A stretch of DNA of 61,797 nucleotides from positions 1 to 61,797 of the forward strand of contig JAUWMT010000012.1 of assembly GCA_030613025.1 (NCBI GenBank), in the 5' to 3' direction. The translations under genes were made by a program, and so were the position numbers. This stretch comes from Candidatus Cloacimonadota bacterium (GTDB taxonomy: Bacteria > Cloacimonadota > Cloacimonadia > JGIOTU-2). Positions 1 to 8,538 of this stretch are shown here, piece after piece. Under the pieces are notes generated by a model. The model did no database searches. It saw nothing but the letters and a program-made list of their open reading frames with translations, and was not told where the DNA came from. How positions within the stretch are numbered: position 1 is the stretch's first letter; each line of letters begins with the position of its first letter.

Positions 1-78
1 ATGCTTTTCTATTAACTCATCCAAATAGGGTGGCAACGCCAATCCCTGATCCTGACTGTAAGCTCTAAATTTTATCAT
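1..78 (-). CDS. Transposase, N-terminal fragment (partial at window edge)
   Basis: Only the first 26 codons are present (start ATG at 76-78 on the complement). They read MIKFRAYSQDQG followed by LALPPYLDELIEKH. The pattern 'Q-x-LPP-x-LDELI-x-x-H' is the opening of the DUF772/IS1182-type DDE transposases. It differs clearly from the N-terminus of the other transposase in this window (60119-61504), so this is a second IS family. The rest of the gene lies off the left edge. Confidence 0.6.
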   Translation of the reverse strand, partial: MIKFRAYSQDQGLALPPYLDELIEKH

Positions 79-140
79 GTGCTAAAGATAACTAATACCA
101 TATTTATTGTAAATATTATTGAGGTTATGGGACAGCCCCA
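1..140 (-). mobile_element. Truncated insertion sequence, IS1182-like end
   Basis: The window opens inside an insertion sequence. A transposase N-terminus runs leftward off the edge from 78, and beyond its start lies a candidate outer end: read on the minus strand it begins GGGGCTGTCCCATAA at about 140, the style of terminal repeat I associate with IS1182-type elements. A short perfect hairpin (141-158, CCCCTC/GAGGGG) sits just outside and may be host sequence next to ndk. The other end is not in the window, so completeness and target duplication cannot be judged. Confidence 0.55.
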
Positions 141-170
141 CCCCTCTTTTTAGAGGGGAAAAATTCGATG

Positions 171-575
171 TTATTCCGGAAAAATAAGTGACATTTCTCG
201 CTCTGCACTTTCGGGAGAATCTGATGCATGAACAGCATTTTCAGTAAATGAATCTGCAAAAAGGAAACGGATCGTGCCAAGAGCAGCTTTCTCATAATTA
301 GTATTTCCCACAAGTTCTCGAAGCTTTAAAATTGCATCTTCTCTACTGAGAACTGCACCTACAATCTTTCCGGATAACATAAATGATTTAAGCTGAGGAT
401 AGAAACTCTTGACGATGTGTTCTGCATAGAAGATATCTGCCAGCTCGTTATCCATGGTGAACATTTTCAATTGATCGATGACAAATCCGTTGTCTTCGAC
501 TATTTTGAGAATTGATCCGATTTTGTTCTTCCTTGTGGCATTAGGTTTGATAAGAAGTAAAGTCTTTTGTTCCAT
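171..575 (-). CDS. ndk: Nucleoside diphosphate kinase
   Basis: Transfers the gamma phosphate of ATP to NDPs via a phosphohistidine, balancing nucleotide pools in the cytoplasm. The 134-residue protein starts MEQKTLLLIKPNA (the conserved 'T-L-x-(I/L)-(I/L)-KP' strand) and carries the catalytic histidine in NAVHASDS near residue 115, followed by the usual A-x-x-E-(I/M) segment. It is a little shorter than the typical 137-150 residues. An AGGATAG ribosome-binding site precedes the ATG. It is transcribed away from the divergent carbonic anhydrase gene, and its 3' end abuts the IS remnant. Confidence 0.95.
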   Translation of the reverse strand: MEQKTLLLIKPNATRKNKIGSILKIVEDNGFVIDQLKMFTMDNELADIFYAEHIVKSFYPQLKSFMLSGKIVGAVLSREDAILKLRELVGNTNYEKAALGTIRFLFADSFTENAVHASDSPESAEREMSLIFPE

Positions 576-788
576 TTTCTATCCTATATTATTTGAGTAT
601 CTTCAAAACTGATTCTTCAATCTCTGTTTAACTCAAATTTTGTTTATTTATTTTTGGTTGCTAAATAATTTTACAAAAAAATAAGCAAGAAAAATATTTG
701 TTTTCATCAATATTTTTAATCAAATGTTTATATTTAAGAAATCAATTATCAATTTCATTTCATAATAAAGAAGAAAGTAGAGTATTAA

Positions 789-1391
789 ATGCCATTAGAA
801 AAACTGATACAAGGACATCAAAAATTTAAGAAATCATTTGATGAAAACAAGGAGCTGTATTTGCAGTTAGCAAATCGGGGACAGCATCCAAAAGTATTGT
901 GGATTGGGTGTTCGGATTCAAGAGTGGTGCCGGAATTTATTGTCAATGCTGATGCTGGAGATCTATTTGTTATGAGAAATATTGCAAACATCATCCCGCC
1001 GAGTGATGCACAAGACATCTGCACAAGCTCAGTTTTGGAATATGCTGTGCTCGAACTCAAGGTGGAACATATTATCGTATGCGGACACACGGGATGTGGG
1101 GGAATCACTGCTCTTGTAAAAGGAGTGCCAAATGACTCGAAAGTATATGATTGGCTGAAGTATGCACATAAAGCAAAAACTTCAACAAATAAAAATGATA
1201 AATCAAACATATTAGAAGCAATAAAAAACAACATTCTCCTGCAAGCTGAACATCTCCTCTCATTTGATTTCATCAAGAATAGTATGAATAATCTGAAGAT
1301 ACATAAATGGCTATATGATATGCATTCAGGTGATATTTCATATTATGAAGACAAGGAAAGTAAGTGGATCAAAGTTGATCAAAAAGAATAA
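789..1391 (+). CDS. Beta-class carbonic anhydrase
   Basis: Interconverts CO2 and bicarbonate. The 200-residue protein shows the zinc-site motifs of the beta class: CSDSRV near residue 41 (Cys ligand plus the Asp/Arg dyad) and CGHTGCGG near residue 98 (His and Cys ligands). MRNIAN and the strand VLEYAVLELKVEHIIVCGH are also typical. No signal peptide is seen, so it should be cytosolic. It stands alone, divergent from ndk. A role in supplying bicarbonate to carboxylases is plausible but not shown by context. Confidence 0.93.
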   Translation: MPLEKLIQGHQKFKKSFDENKELYLQLANRGQHPKVLWIGCSDSRVVPEFIVNADAGDLFVMRNIANIIPPSDAQDICTSSVLEYAVLELKVEHIIVCGHTGCGGITALVKGVPNDSKVYDWLKYAHKAKTSTNKNDKSNILEAIKNNILLQAEHLLSFDFIKNSMNNLKIHKWLYDMHSGDISYYEDKESKWIKVDQKE

Positions 1392-1444
1392 AAGATTTTT
1401 AATAATTTGTAATAATTCTCGTTTTTCATAAATAAATCTATATC

Positions 1445-1605
1445 TGAGTTTACTCTAAAAAGTGTGTAATTAGAAATATGTTAAAAAATACATCAAATAT
1501 TTGGAAACCGATCCCAGTTAAATGAATACAAATTTAACGGGACAAGTGAATCGGTTACAATTAGCTATCTTCCTATTAACCACCAACTTAAGTTGGTGGT
1601 TAATT
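1445..1605 (+). repeat. Structured dispersed repeat, copy A
   Basis: About 160 bp nearly identical to 5576-5758 in the same orientation. It begins with GAGTTTACTCTAAAAAG, then contains a long imperfect hairpin (1506-1556, arms AACCGAT/ATCGGTT enclosing TCCCAGTTAAAT/ATTTAACGGGA) and ends with a perfect palindromic hairpin (ACCACCAACTTAAGTTGGTGGT, about 1578-1600). No protein is encoded. It fills most of the 484-bp gap between the carbonic anhydrase gene and acs; the remainder (1610-1860) carries degenerate 'GATCAACGCTGAT / ATCTGTGTCTATCTG' repeat pieces and no gene. Confidence 0.85.
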
Positions 1606-1875
1606 AAATAGAAAGCAGATCAACGCTGATTATGTTGATTAGCGCAGATAAAAAACTAAAATATGTAAATGATAAAAAAAATAAGATCACAATCATTTGC
1701 ATTATCCAAGTGAATTTTCATTATTCAAATCCTAATCTGTGTCTATCTGTCTCATCAGCGTGTATCAGTGTTCCTTTTAAATCCTCATGAAATTACTAAA
1801 ATTCTTGACGTATAAAAAATGGATACAAGGGATAACGACAAATTATTAAAAAAACGATAGAGGAAACTCAAAAAA

Positions 1876-3861
1876 ATGGCAGAAAAAAAAGCAATTGACT
1901 CACTTATGGGAAAGGGAAAGACATTCCCCCCACCAGAAGAAATTAAGAAAAACGCCTACATAAGTTCGGATGAACAATATAAAGAAATGTGGGAAAGATC
2001 CATCAAGGATCCCGATGGATTTTGGTTGGAACAAGCTGAGATTTTGGATTGGTTCAAGAAACCGACAAAAGGTCTTAAGTACACATGGGATACAAAAGCT
2101 CGTAAAATCGAGCATACCTGGTTTGAAGACGGCGAGCTCAATGTAAGTTACAACTGTTTGGATAGACATCTCGGCACACCTACCGCAAAAAAGACAGCGA
2201 TCCTTTGGCAGGGTGAAATCGAAGATGACGTAAAAAAATACTCCTACGAAGAACTCTATAAGGAAGTATGCAAATTTGCAAATGTTCTTAAATCCAAAGG
2301 TATCAAAAAAGGCGATACGATCGCGATCTATATGCCCATGGTTCCCGAACTTGCTATCACAATGCTTGCATGCACACGAATAGGTGCGATCCACTCAATT
2401 ATTTTCGGTGGATTTAGCGCAGATGCTATTCGCGGCAGAGTAAACGATTCTGATTGTAAGATGCTTATCACAGCAAATATTTCTCGTCGTGCAGGAAAAC
2501 ATATCCATCTCAAAGATATCGCTGATAAAGCTCTGAAAGATACCCCTTCGATCGAAAGCGTGATCGTTATTAAGGTTAATGATGAACCATGCCACATGGA
2601 AGAAGGAAGAGATTTCTGGTATCATGATGAGATGGAAAAAGCAGCTCCTGAATGCGAGCCGGTTCATATGAACGCAGAAGATCCGTTATTCATTCTTTAT
2701 ACATCAGGTTCGACTGGCAAGCCCAAAGGTGTTGTCCATACAACCGCTGGTTACTTGATACATACAATGACCACTCACAAATTAGTTTTCAATATTCATG
2801 AAGACGATATATACTGGTGCACCGCTGATATCGGCTGGGTGACAGGTCACAGCTATATTGTGTATGGACCTCTTGCGAACGGTGCGACTTCAATTATGTT
2901 CGAAGGCGTTCCAACCTATCCTGATGCTGGACGTTTTTGGGAGATAGTGGATAAGTTCAAAGTAACTGTCTTCTATACTGCTCCTACAGCGATAAGAGCA
3001 CTTATGAGATTTGGTGATGAGTGGCCCGCAAAATACAAATTGGATTCCTTGAGAATTCTTGGCTCAGTTGGCGAGCCCATCAATCCTGAAGCATGGAAGT
3101 GGTATTACGAAAAGATAGGACATAGTCGTTGCCCGATCATGGATACCTGGTGGCAGACCGAGACCGGTGGATTTATGATTACACCTCTTCCCGGTGCCCA
3201 TACTCTGAAACCCGGCAGTGCCCAACGACCTTTCTTCGGTGTTGAGACAGTAGTCTTGAGAGATGATGGCTCCGTCTGTAACGTCAACGAAGGTGGAAAA
3301 CTCTGCATCAAACAACCTTGGCCCGGAATGATGAGAACTATGTGGGGTGATCACGATAGATTTGTCGATACATACTTCACAATGTTTGATGATGTCTATT
3401 TCGCAGGTGATGGTTGCCGGATCGATGAAGACGGTGACTACTGGTTATTGGGAAGAATCGATGACGTGGTCAATGTTTCCGGTCATCGTATTGGTACAGC
3501 AGAAGTTGAAAGCGCACTCGTAAGCCATCCTGCAGTTGCAGAAGCCGCAGTCACACCAATTCCTCACGAGATCAAAGGACAGGGTCTCTATGCTTATGTG
3601 ACCCTTGTTCACGGCATTGAGCCAACAGATGAATTGAAGAAAGAACTGGTAAAACATGTTCGTTCGGAAATCGGTCCCATTGCTACTCCAGAAGCAATTC
3701 AATGGGCGCCCTCACTTCCTAAAACTCGTTCAGGAAAGATCATGCGTCGCATCTTACGCAAAATTGCTGAAAAAGATACGGGTAATCTTGGTGACGTTTC
3801 AACACTCGCTGATCCAAGCGTAGTTGAAAGTCTCATCGAAGAACGTAAATTGATCGACTAA
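1876..3861 (+). CDS. acs: Acetyl-CoA synthetase (AMP-forming)
   Basis: Activates acetate to acetyl-CoA via acetyl-AMP. The 661-residue length is standard. Visible landmarks are the N-terminal ACAS_N region, the AMP-binding P-loop YTSGSTGKPKG near residue 275, the acetate-pocket segment TWWQTETGG near 424, the hinge GRIDDVVNVSGHRIGTAEVE, and the C-terminal TRSGKIMRR near 617 whose lysine is the one acetylated by Pat in homologues. GAGGAAA precedes the ATG. A strong intrinsic terminator follows, so acs is probably monocistronic although an OFA transporter lies 77 bp downstream. The pair suggests uptake and activation of acetate or another small carboxylate. Confidence 0.97.
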   Translation: MAEKKAIDSLMGKGKTFPPPEEIKKNAYISSDEQYKEMWERSIKDPDGFWLEQAEILDWFKKPTKGLKYTWDTKARKIEHTWFEDGELNVSYNCLDRHLGTPTAKKTAILWQGEIEDDVKKYSYEELYKEVCKFANVLKSKGIKKGDTIAIYMPMVPELAITMLACTRIGAIHSIIFGGFSADAIRGRVNDSDCKMLITANISRRAGKHIHLKDIADKALKDTPSIESVIVIKVNDEPCHMEEGRDFWYHDEMEKAAPECEPVHMNAEDPLFILYTSGSTGKPKGVVHTTAGYLIHTMTTHKLVFNIHEDDIYWCTADIGWVTGHSYIVYGPLANGATSIMFEGVPTYPDAGRFWEIVDKFKVTVFYTAPTAIRALMRFGDEWPAKYKLDSLRILGSVGEPINPEAWKWYYEKIGHSRCPIMDTWWQTETGGFMITPLPGAHTLKPGSAQRPFFGVETVVLRDDGSVCNVNEGGKLCIKQPWPGMMRTMWGDHDRFVDTYFTMFDDVYFAGDGCRIDEDGDYWLLGRIDDVVNVSGHRIGTAEVESALVSHPAVAEAAVTPIPHEIKGQGLYAYVTLVHGIEPTDELKKELVKHVRSEIGPIATPEAIQWAPSLPKTRSGKIMRRILRKIAEKDTGNLGDVSTLADPSVVESLIEERKLID

Positions 3862-3877
3862 TTATAACAATAATAAT

Positions 3878-3915
3878 AAAGCCGGATTTGCTGACTTGCC
3901 TTTCCGGCTTTTCTT
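3878..3915 (+). terminator. Intrinsic terminator after acs
   Basis: Nine-base perfect stem AAAGCCGGA / TCCGGCTTT (3878-3886 with 3903-3911), 16-nt loop, followed by a T-rich tail (TTTTCTT). It lies directly downstream of the acs stop and before the transporter gene. Confidence 0.9.
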
Positions 3916-3938
3916 AATCATAATGAAGTAGGAGAAAA

Positions 3939-5192
3939 ATGACTGAAAAGAAAATTATGAATAGATGGTCTGTTGTGTTTGGAGCGATCGTAATTCAGCT
4001 TTGTCTTGGTGCGATCTATGCGTGGTCGGTTTTCACAAAACCTCTTGTTGAAGCAGGATGGACAAAAACTCAAACTCAGGCAGTCTTTGCAGCGGGCTTG
4101 GCACTTTTTGCCATTGTGATGGTCATTGCAGGACGACTCATGCCGAAATACGGACCTCGCAAACTCGCAATGTCGGGTGGTGTGGTCCTCGGATTGGGAT
4201 ACTTGTTGGCTGGACTTTTTGCCGGAAATAATTTCTGGCTTGTATTTCTATTTGTCGGAATAATCGGCGGCTCTGGTATCGGTCTTGCTTATGTTGTGCC
4301 TATTGCTGTTGGAATGCGCTGGTTCCCGGATAAAAAGGGACTCATTACGGGACTGGCTGTTGCAGGTTTTGGATTTGGTGCTATGCTCTGGGTAAAGTTG
4401 GCAGGAACATGGGGTAATTTGATCGCAGTTCATGGCTTAAGCAAAACTTTCTCAATTTACGGTATCGTGTTTTTCCTTGCTGTACTTCTTGGTAGTATCT
4501 GGATGGTTTTTCCACCAAAAGACTGGAAACCAAAAGGTTGGCAACCTACAGAAGCAGAGAAAAAATCTGATGACACAAAATATCAAATGAAAAGTGCACA
4601 AATGCTGAAAACTCCACAGTTCTATATGATACTTCTAACTTTCGTGTTCGGTGCAAGCGCTGGATTGATGAGCATCGGTTTAATGAAACTTTTCCCGATG
4701 CAGGCACTGATGGCTGCAGGTATAAGCGAAGTTGCTGCTTCAGGAATTGCCGGAACTGCAATGGCTGTATTTTTCTCCCTTGCAAATGGTCTTGGTAGAA
4801 TTGCCTGGGGTGCGATAAGTGATAAACTTGGAAGAAAAACTTCTATTATTATAATGATGCTTACTCAGGGTATTTTTGTTATATTATTCCAGTGGATAGC
4901 CGGAACACCGGCGCTTCTTTATATCGGAGCTGCACTTATCGGATTTAACTTCGGTGGTAATTTCTCACTATTTCCTACCATTACTGCAGAGACTTTCGGC
5001 ACAAAATACATTGGTCAAAATTACGGTTGGGTATTCCTTGCCTATGGAGTTGGCGGTATTTTCGGTCCTATCCTTGGTGGAAAACTCGGTGATATGGGCA
5101 ACTTCTCATTAGCATTCATAATTTGTGGTGTGCTGTGTATAGTTGCTGCAGGAATTATTTCCCGCGTCAAACCACCAAAACAGATTGCATAA
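3939..5192 (+). CDS. OFA-family MFS transporter (oxalate/formate antiporter-like)
   Basis: A 417-residue inner-membrane carrier with about 12 hydrophobic segments. The N-terminus (RWSVVFGAIVIQLCLGAIYAWSVF) and the GGSGIGLAYVVPIAVGMRWFPDKKGLITGLAVAGFGFGA stretch, including the MFS loop motif G-x-x-x-D-K-x-G, are characteristic of the oxalate:formate antiporter (OFA) family. The substrate is unknown; OFA members next to acs may carry acetate or other monocarboxylates, which is inference from position. A central hydrophilic loop (about residues 195-225) separates the two halves. AGGAG precedes the ATG. Confidence 0.9.
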   Translation: MTEKKIMNRWSVVFGAIVIQLCLGAIYAWSVFTKPLVEAGWTKTQTQAVFAAGLALFAIVMVIAGRLMPKYGPRKLAMSGGVVLGLGYLLAGLFAGNNFWLVFLFVGIIGGSGIGLAYVVPIAVGMRWFPDKKGLITGLAVAGFGFGAMLWVKLAGTWGNLIAVHGLSKTFSIYGIVFFLAVLLGSIWMVFPPKDWKPKGWQPTEAEKKSDDTKYQMKSAQMLKTPQFYMILLTFVFGASAGLMSIGLMKLFPMQALMAAGISEVAASGIAGTAMAVFFSLANGLGRIAWGAISDKLGRKTSIIIMMLTQGIFVILFQWIAGTPALLYIGAALIGFNFGGNFSLFPTITAETFGTKYIGQNYGWVFLAYGVGGIFGPILGGKLGDMGNFSLAFIICGVLCIVAAGIISRVKPPKQIA

Positions 5193-5221
5193 GATTTAAT
5201 TAACAAATAAATTCGTAATAT

Positions 5222-5255
5222 AGGCGAAGCGATTGTTTGATCGTTTCGCCTTTTA
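5222..5255 (+). terminator. Intrinsic terminator after the OFA transporter
   Basis: Twelve-base stem AGGCGAAGCGAT / ATCGTTTCGCCT (5222-5233 with 5240-5251, one G-T pair), 6-nt loop, then TTTT. It is placed 30 bp after the transporter stop. Confidence 0.88.
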
Positions 5256-5575
5256 TCGTTTAGAGCACACAGTATACATCTATACCTATATGCTCAATAT
5301 CCTTTAAAGAATGTCATTCCCAACTTGATTGGGAATCCCGTATGTAATTCGATTTCTATGAAGTCAACGATGAGGATTAGAAAACAGGAAGAAAATATCA
5401 ATAGCACGGAATCCTCGTACCTTAGGATTCCTAATGCTTCTACACTCGTTCACATAGCTCATTCGTATTTAGATTTATGAAAGAGAAAACTAATTTGGGA
5501 ACTATATTTCCGATCTTTTTTACAACGGCAAAGCTGTAGTTTGATAATGAGGGTAAAGAGCTATTATTAAATTAT
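5256..5575. other. Gene-free intergenic stretch
   Basis: No open frame with coding character is visible. It holds a short hairpin (ATTCCCAACTTGATTGGGAAT, about 5312-5332) of the kind dispersed in metagenomic FCB genomes. Otherwise it is low-complexity AT-rich sequence leading into repeat copy B. Confidence 0.5.
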
Positions 5576-5758
5576 GAGCTTACTCTAAAAAGGTTATTAT
5601 TAGAAATATGTTGGAAATTTTTCAACCATTTGGAAATCGATCCCAGTTAAATGAATACAAATTTAACGGGACAAGTGAATCGGTTACAATTAGCTATCTT
5701 CCTATTAACCACCAACTTATCCGTCAAAGACGGAGTAAACAGTTCTTTGGTGGTTAAT
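5576..5758 (+). repeat. Structured dispersed repeat, copy B
   Basis: Second copy of the element at 1445-1605, same orientation. The block from ATCCCAGTTAAATG through CCACCAACTTA is identical in both copies over roughly 80 bp. Here the terminal palindrome is interrupted by an insertion (TCCGTCAAAGACGGAGTAAACAG, itself a hairpin), and one base of the outer stem differs (AATCGAT against ATCGGTT) while still allowing G-T pairing. The two copies flank the acs-transporter locus. Confidence 0.85.
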
Positions 5759-5834
5759 GAAACAAAAAAATGCATTAACCGTTTCAACGGTTTCTCGATT
5801 TCTTAAATTGAACTTTTTAAAGTGGACTCAATTA

Positions 5835-6087
5835 TCATTTATTCAATAATTTTGCTTTTTGGTCTTCAAACTCTTTGTCCGTCAAAACGCCATTGTCTTT
5901 TAATTCTTTTAATTTTATTAATTCATATAGATATAGACTCTTTAGTAATTTCAGAATTTGATAGCTGATTGGACTCTTCCTCAAGTTTTTGTATTTCAAG
6001 ATTTTTCTTTTTGTTTCCTTTACTAACGCTAATAATTATAAGAATCAGTAAAATTATAAATAAAACTTCACCTTTTGTATTTATCAC
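5835..6087 (-). pseudogene. SHOCT-domain small membrane protein, frameshifted
   Basis: Reading from a GTG at 6085-6087, the first frame encodes an N-terminal membrane segment (GEVLFIILLILIIISV) and a charged linker, running to ...SEITKESISI then a stop. After a one-base shift near 5920 the sequence continues YELIKLKELKDNGVLTDKEF-EDQKAKLLNK and stops. The second part is a textbook SHOCT domain (short C-terminal, 'L-K-E-L-x-D-x-G-x-(I/L)-T-x-x-E-F'). The span of 253 nt is 3n+1, matching a single-base indel. A TM helix plus SHOCT is a common small-protein layout of unknown function. It could alternatively be a sequencing error in a live gene. Confidence 0.7.
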
Positions 6088-6198
6088 ACCTGCCCCGTAG
6101 GGAAATATACCCCCAATTGAATAAAAAATCCAACGGGGTAAACCGTATCGGGGAATATTTTATTCCAAACTCATTCCTAATTCATTCATTAAAAAAGC

Positions 6199-8250
6199 TC
6201 AGGTATCAGCTGCTTTTTCTATATGCATCGAGAGAGTTGTACCGCCACCGTGACCGGAATCCTTTTTTAATAAAAGCAGGATCGGTTCACCATTGGGATT
6301 TGCTTCCTGCATTCGGGCAACCATCTTACGGGAATGAAGCGGATCAACACGAGCATCATTTTCTCCTGCTGAAATCAGAATTGCAGGATAGTCTGTTCCA
6401 TTAATAACATTGTGATATGGTGAATATTTAAAGAGATATTCGAATTGTTCAGGATTATCAGGGCTTCCGTATTCATCTATCCAGAATCTGCCAGGACCGA
6501 ATTTATGATAACGGATCATATCAAGAAGAGGTACTCTACAATTTACAACCTTGAATAATTCGGGTCTTTGAACAGTTACAGCTCCAACCAAAAGCCCTCC
6601 GTTACTTCCTCCACTGATCGCCAGTTTTTCCGGATTGGTATATTTATTTTTGATAAGCCATTCTGCAGCAGCAATAAAATCATCAAAAACATTCTGCTTG
6701 TTTTCCTTCATTCCTGCTTCATGCCACTTTTCTCCATATTCACCACCTCCGCGCAGATTCGGAATCGCGATCATGCCGCCAGCTTCAAGCCAGACAATAC
6801 TCGTTGTTGAAAAGTAAGGAGTTTGGGATGAATTGAATCCACCATAACCGGAAAGTCTAACAGGATTATTTCCATCTTTTTTCAAGTCCTTTCTCTGAAC
6901 AAGAAACATTGAAACTGGTGTTCCGTCTTTTGAATGATACCAGACTTGCTCAGCATAGAAATCCTCAACATCTATTTCCAATGGAAATTCTTTATAAATA
7001 TTTAATTTATCATTTTCGAAATCGTATTTATAAGTAACACTTGGATAAGTGAACGAGGAAAAATTTACCCAAATATCATCTTGCGACCAATAACCACTGA
7101 CATATCCTGTTCCGAGTGTTGGAAAAGATAAATCGCGGATATAATCACCTTCCAAAGAATATATCTTAATAACCGTGTAAGCATTGTGCTGATATACAGC
7201 ATAAATATGACCGGCGATTGCAATGAGATAATAAAGTTTGTCTTTTTGTTCCGGCAAAAACTCCTGCCAGAATTCTCGCTGCGGATGATCGACATCAGTA
7301 ATATAAACTTTCCCGTTGGGTGCATCTTTATCTGTCTTTATCAGAATTTTATAATCCACAATATTAACCGAATAAGAAGCATCAAAACCAGTGGCAACTG
7401 GAATCATTTCTTCATCATTAGTGCGTTTGAAATAGATCTCATTCTTTCTAAAAAGACGACGAGTATAAAGTGTATATTTACCACATTCGGATAGCCATAC
7501 ACCATGAGACATTTCCATATTGTCTTCATTGAAATAGATTTTTTCATCTTCATCTGCCGAAGTTCCCAGTTTGTGGAAGTAAATCGAACGCCAGTAATTT
7601 TCTTCTCCTTCAGGTACTTCATTCTTTAATGGACAAGCTGAATAATAGAAACCAGAGTTATCCGGCAGCCAGGATGTAACATATTGTTTTCGACCTCTCA
7701 AAGTGTCAGGTAAAACTTTTTTTGTTTCAACTTCTATTATCCTGATGTGGGGATTCTCATCTCCGCCCACTGTTTTTCCAAAAGCATAATATTTGCCATC
7801 TCTGGACATACTTGTTCCGCTAATAGATTCTATGGTATCCCAAAGATTTGGATCAATTAAAACTTCAAATTCCGCATCTTCATTTTCTTGAGTAAGAACT
7901 CTCCATTTTTCATCATCTTTCTTCTTTTCCCACAAGAATATTCTTTCTCCATTTAATACTTTGCTCGGTCTGCTGACATCGTCATAACGCCAGAGTTCAT
8001 TGAATCTTTTGATCAGTTTTTCTCTTTGGGGAAGATCATCTATGATTGACCTTGTTAGTTTTTCCTGTTTTTCTTCCCATTTTATGACTTCCGGGTTTTC
8101 TCCATCTTCCAGCCAGCGGTAATTATCTGTGATCACTGTGCCGTGGAGCGTGTCTTTAACTGCAATTTTGGAAGTTTCGGGATATTGAGTTTGGGCAAAT
8201 AGATTTTGGATTGCAAAAACCATAAAAATTGTAATAATAAATTTCTTCAT
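6199..8250 (-). CDS. Prolyl oligopeptidase (S9A), exported; late in-frame stop
   Basis: Serine peptidase that cleaves peptides after proline. The 683-residue product has an N-terminal signal peptide (MKKFIITIFMVFAIQNLFAQ), so it acts in the periplasm or outside. A beta-propeller region covers roughly 80-400, and an alpha/beta-hydrolase domain carries the nucleophile in SGGSNGG, the aspartate in ENDARVD and the histidine in SGHGGG. The frame stops at TGA (6199-6201), but beyond it the same frame continues WAFLMNELGMSLE (with TGA as Trp) to a TAA at 6160-6162, exactly the expected family C-terminus. All catalytic residues are upstream of the stop, so the protein may be active although 13 residues short. 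Confidence 0.93.
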   Translation of the reverse strand: MKKFIITIFMVFAIQNLFAQTQYPETSKIAVKDTLHGTVITDNYRWLEDGENPEVIKWEEKQEKLTRSIIDDLPQREKLIKRFNELWRYDDVSRPSKVLNGERIFLWEKKKDDEKWRVLTQENEDAEFEVLIDPNLWDTIESISGTSMSRDGKYYAFGKTVGGDENPHIRIIEVETKKVLPDTLRGRKQYVTSWLPDNSGFYYSACPLKNEVPEGEENYWRSIYFHKLGTSADEDEKIYFNEDNMEMSHGVWLSECGKYTLYTRRLFRKNEIYFKRTNDEEMIPVATGFDASYSVNIVDYKILIKTDKDAPNGKVYITDVDHPQREFWQEFLPEQKDKLYYLIAIAGHIYAVYQHNAYTVIKIYSLEGDYIRDLSFPTLGTGYVSGYWSQDDIWVNFSSFTYPSVTYKYDFENDKLNIYKEFPLEIDVEDFYAEQVWYHSKDGTPVSMFLVQRKDLKKDGNNPVRLSGYGGFNSSQTPYFSTTSIVWLEAGGMIAIPNLRGGGEYGEKWHEAGMKENKQNVFDDFIAAAEWLIKNKYTNPEKLAISGGSNGGLLVGAVTVQRPELFKVVNCRVPLLDMIRYHKFGPGRFWIDEYGSPDNPEQFEYLFKYSPYHNVINGTDYPAILISAGENDARVDPLHSRKMVARMQEANPNGEPILLLLKKDSGHGGGTTLSMHIEKAADT

Positions 8251-8538
8251 TTTTTTCCTTTTAAATTTTCGCTTAGTCTAAAAAGAGAGAACGTGGGGCT
8301 GAGGAAGGGAATACACACCACAGAGAGCACAGAGAAAAAAGATGTCCATATAGAGAGAAGAGCGAGGAGTGAAAAATGATTCGATTCCAAAAAGTAAAAT
8401 CTTTTCAGGCTGGACTTCATAGGGACGAAGTCACATGGAGTTCAGTATGAAATATAAAGCAAAGATCGCTCTGAATTCCACACCAGCAAATCTGTCATTG
8501 GAGTCCATGCTTAATTTTTCCTCGCCCTCTGGGAGAGG
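8251..8538. other. Intergenic region with repeat fragments
   Basis: No gene is seen between the peptidase start and the end of coaBC. It contains a GCTTAGTCTAAAAAGAG motif (8270-8286, related to the repeat at 1445), an ACCACAGAGAGCACAGAG piece (about 8318-8335) also found at 45439, and a CCCTCTGGGAGAGG stretch (about 8524-8538) running into the coaBC 3' end. Confidence 0.45.

Noticed and set aside
125..313. 62-residue minus-strand frame overlapping ndk
   Set aside because: It is an alternative frame of ndk with no domain features.
6199..6201. Genome-wide reassignment of UGA to tryptophan
   Set aside because: UGA clearly ends pantoate kinase, PPS, lnt and the MinD-like gene at overlapping ATGA or ATG junctions, so it is a normal stop here.
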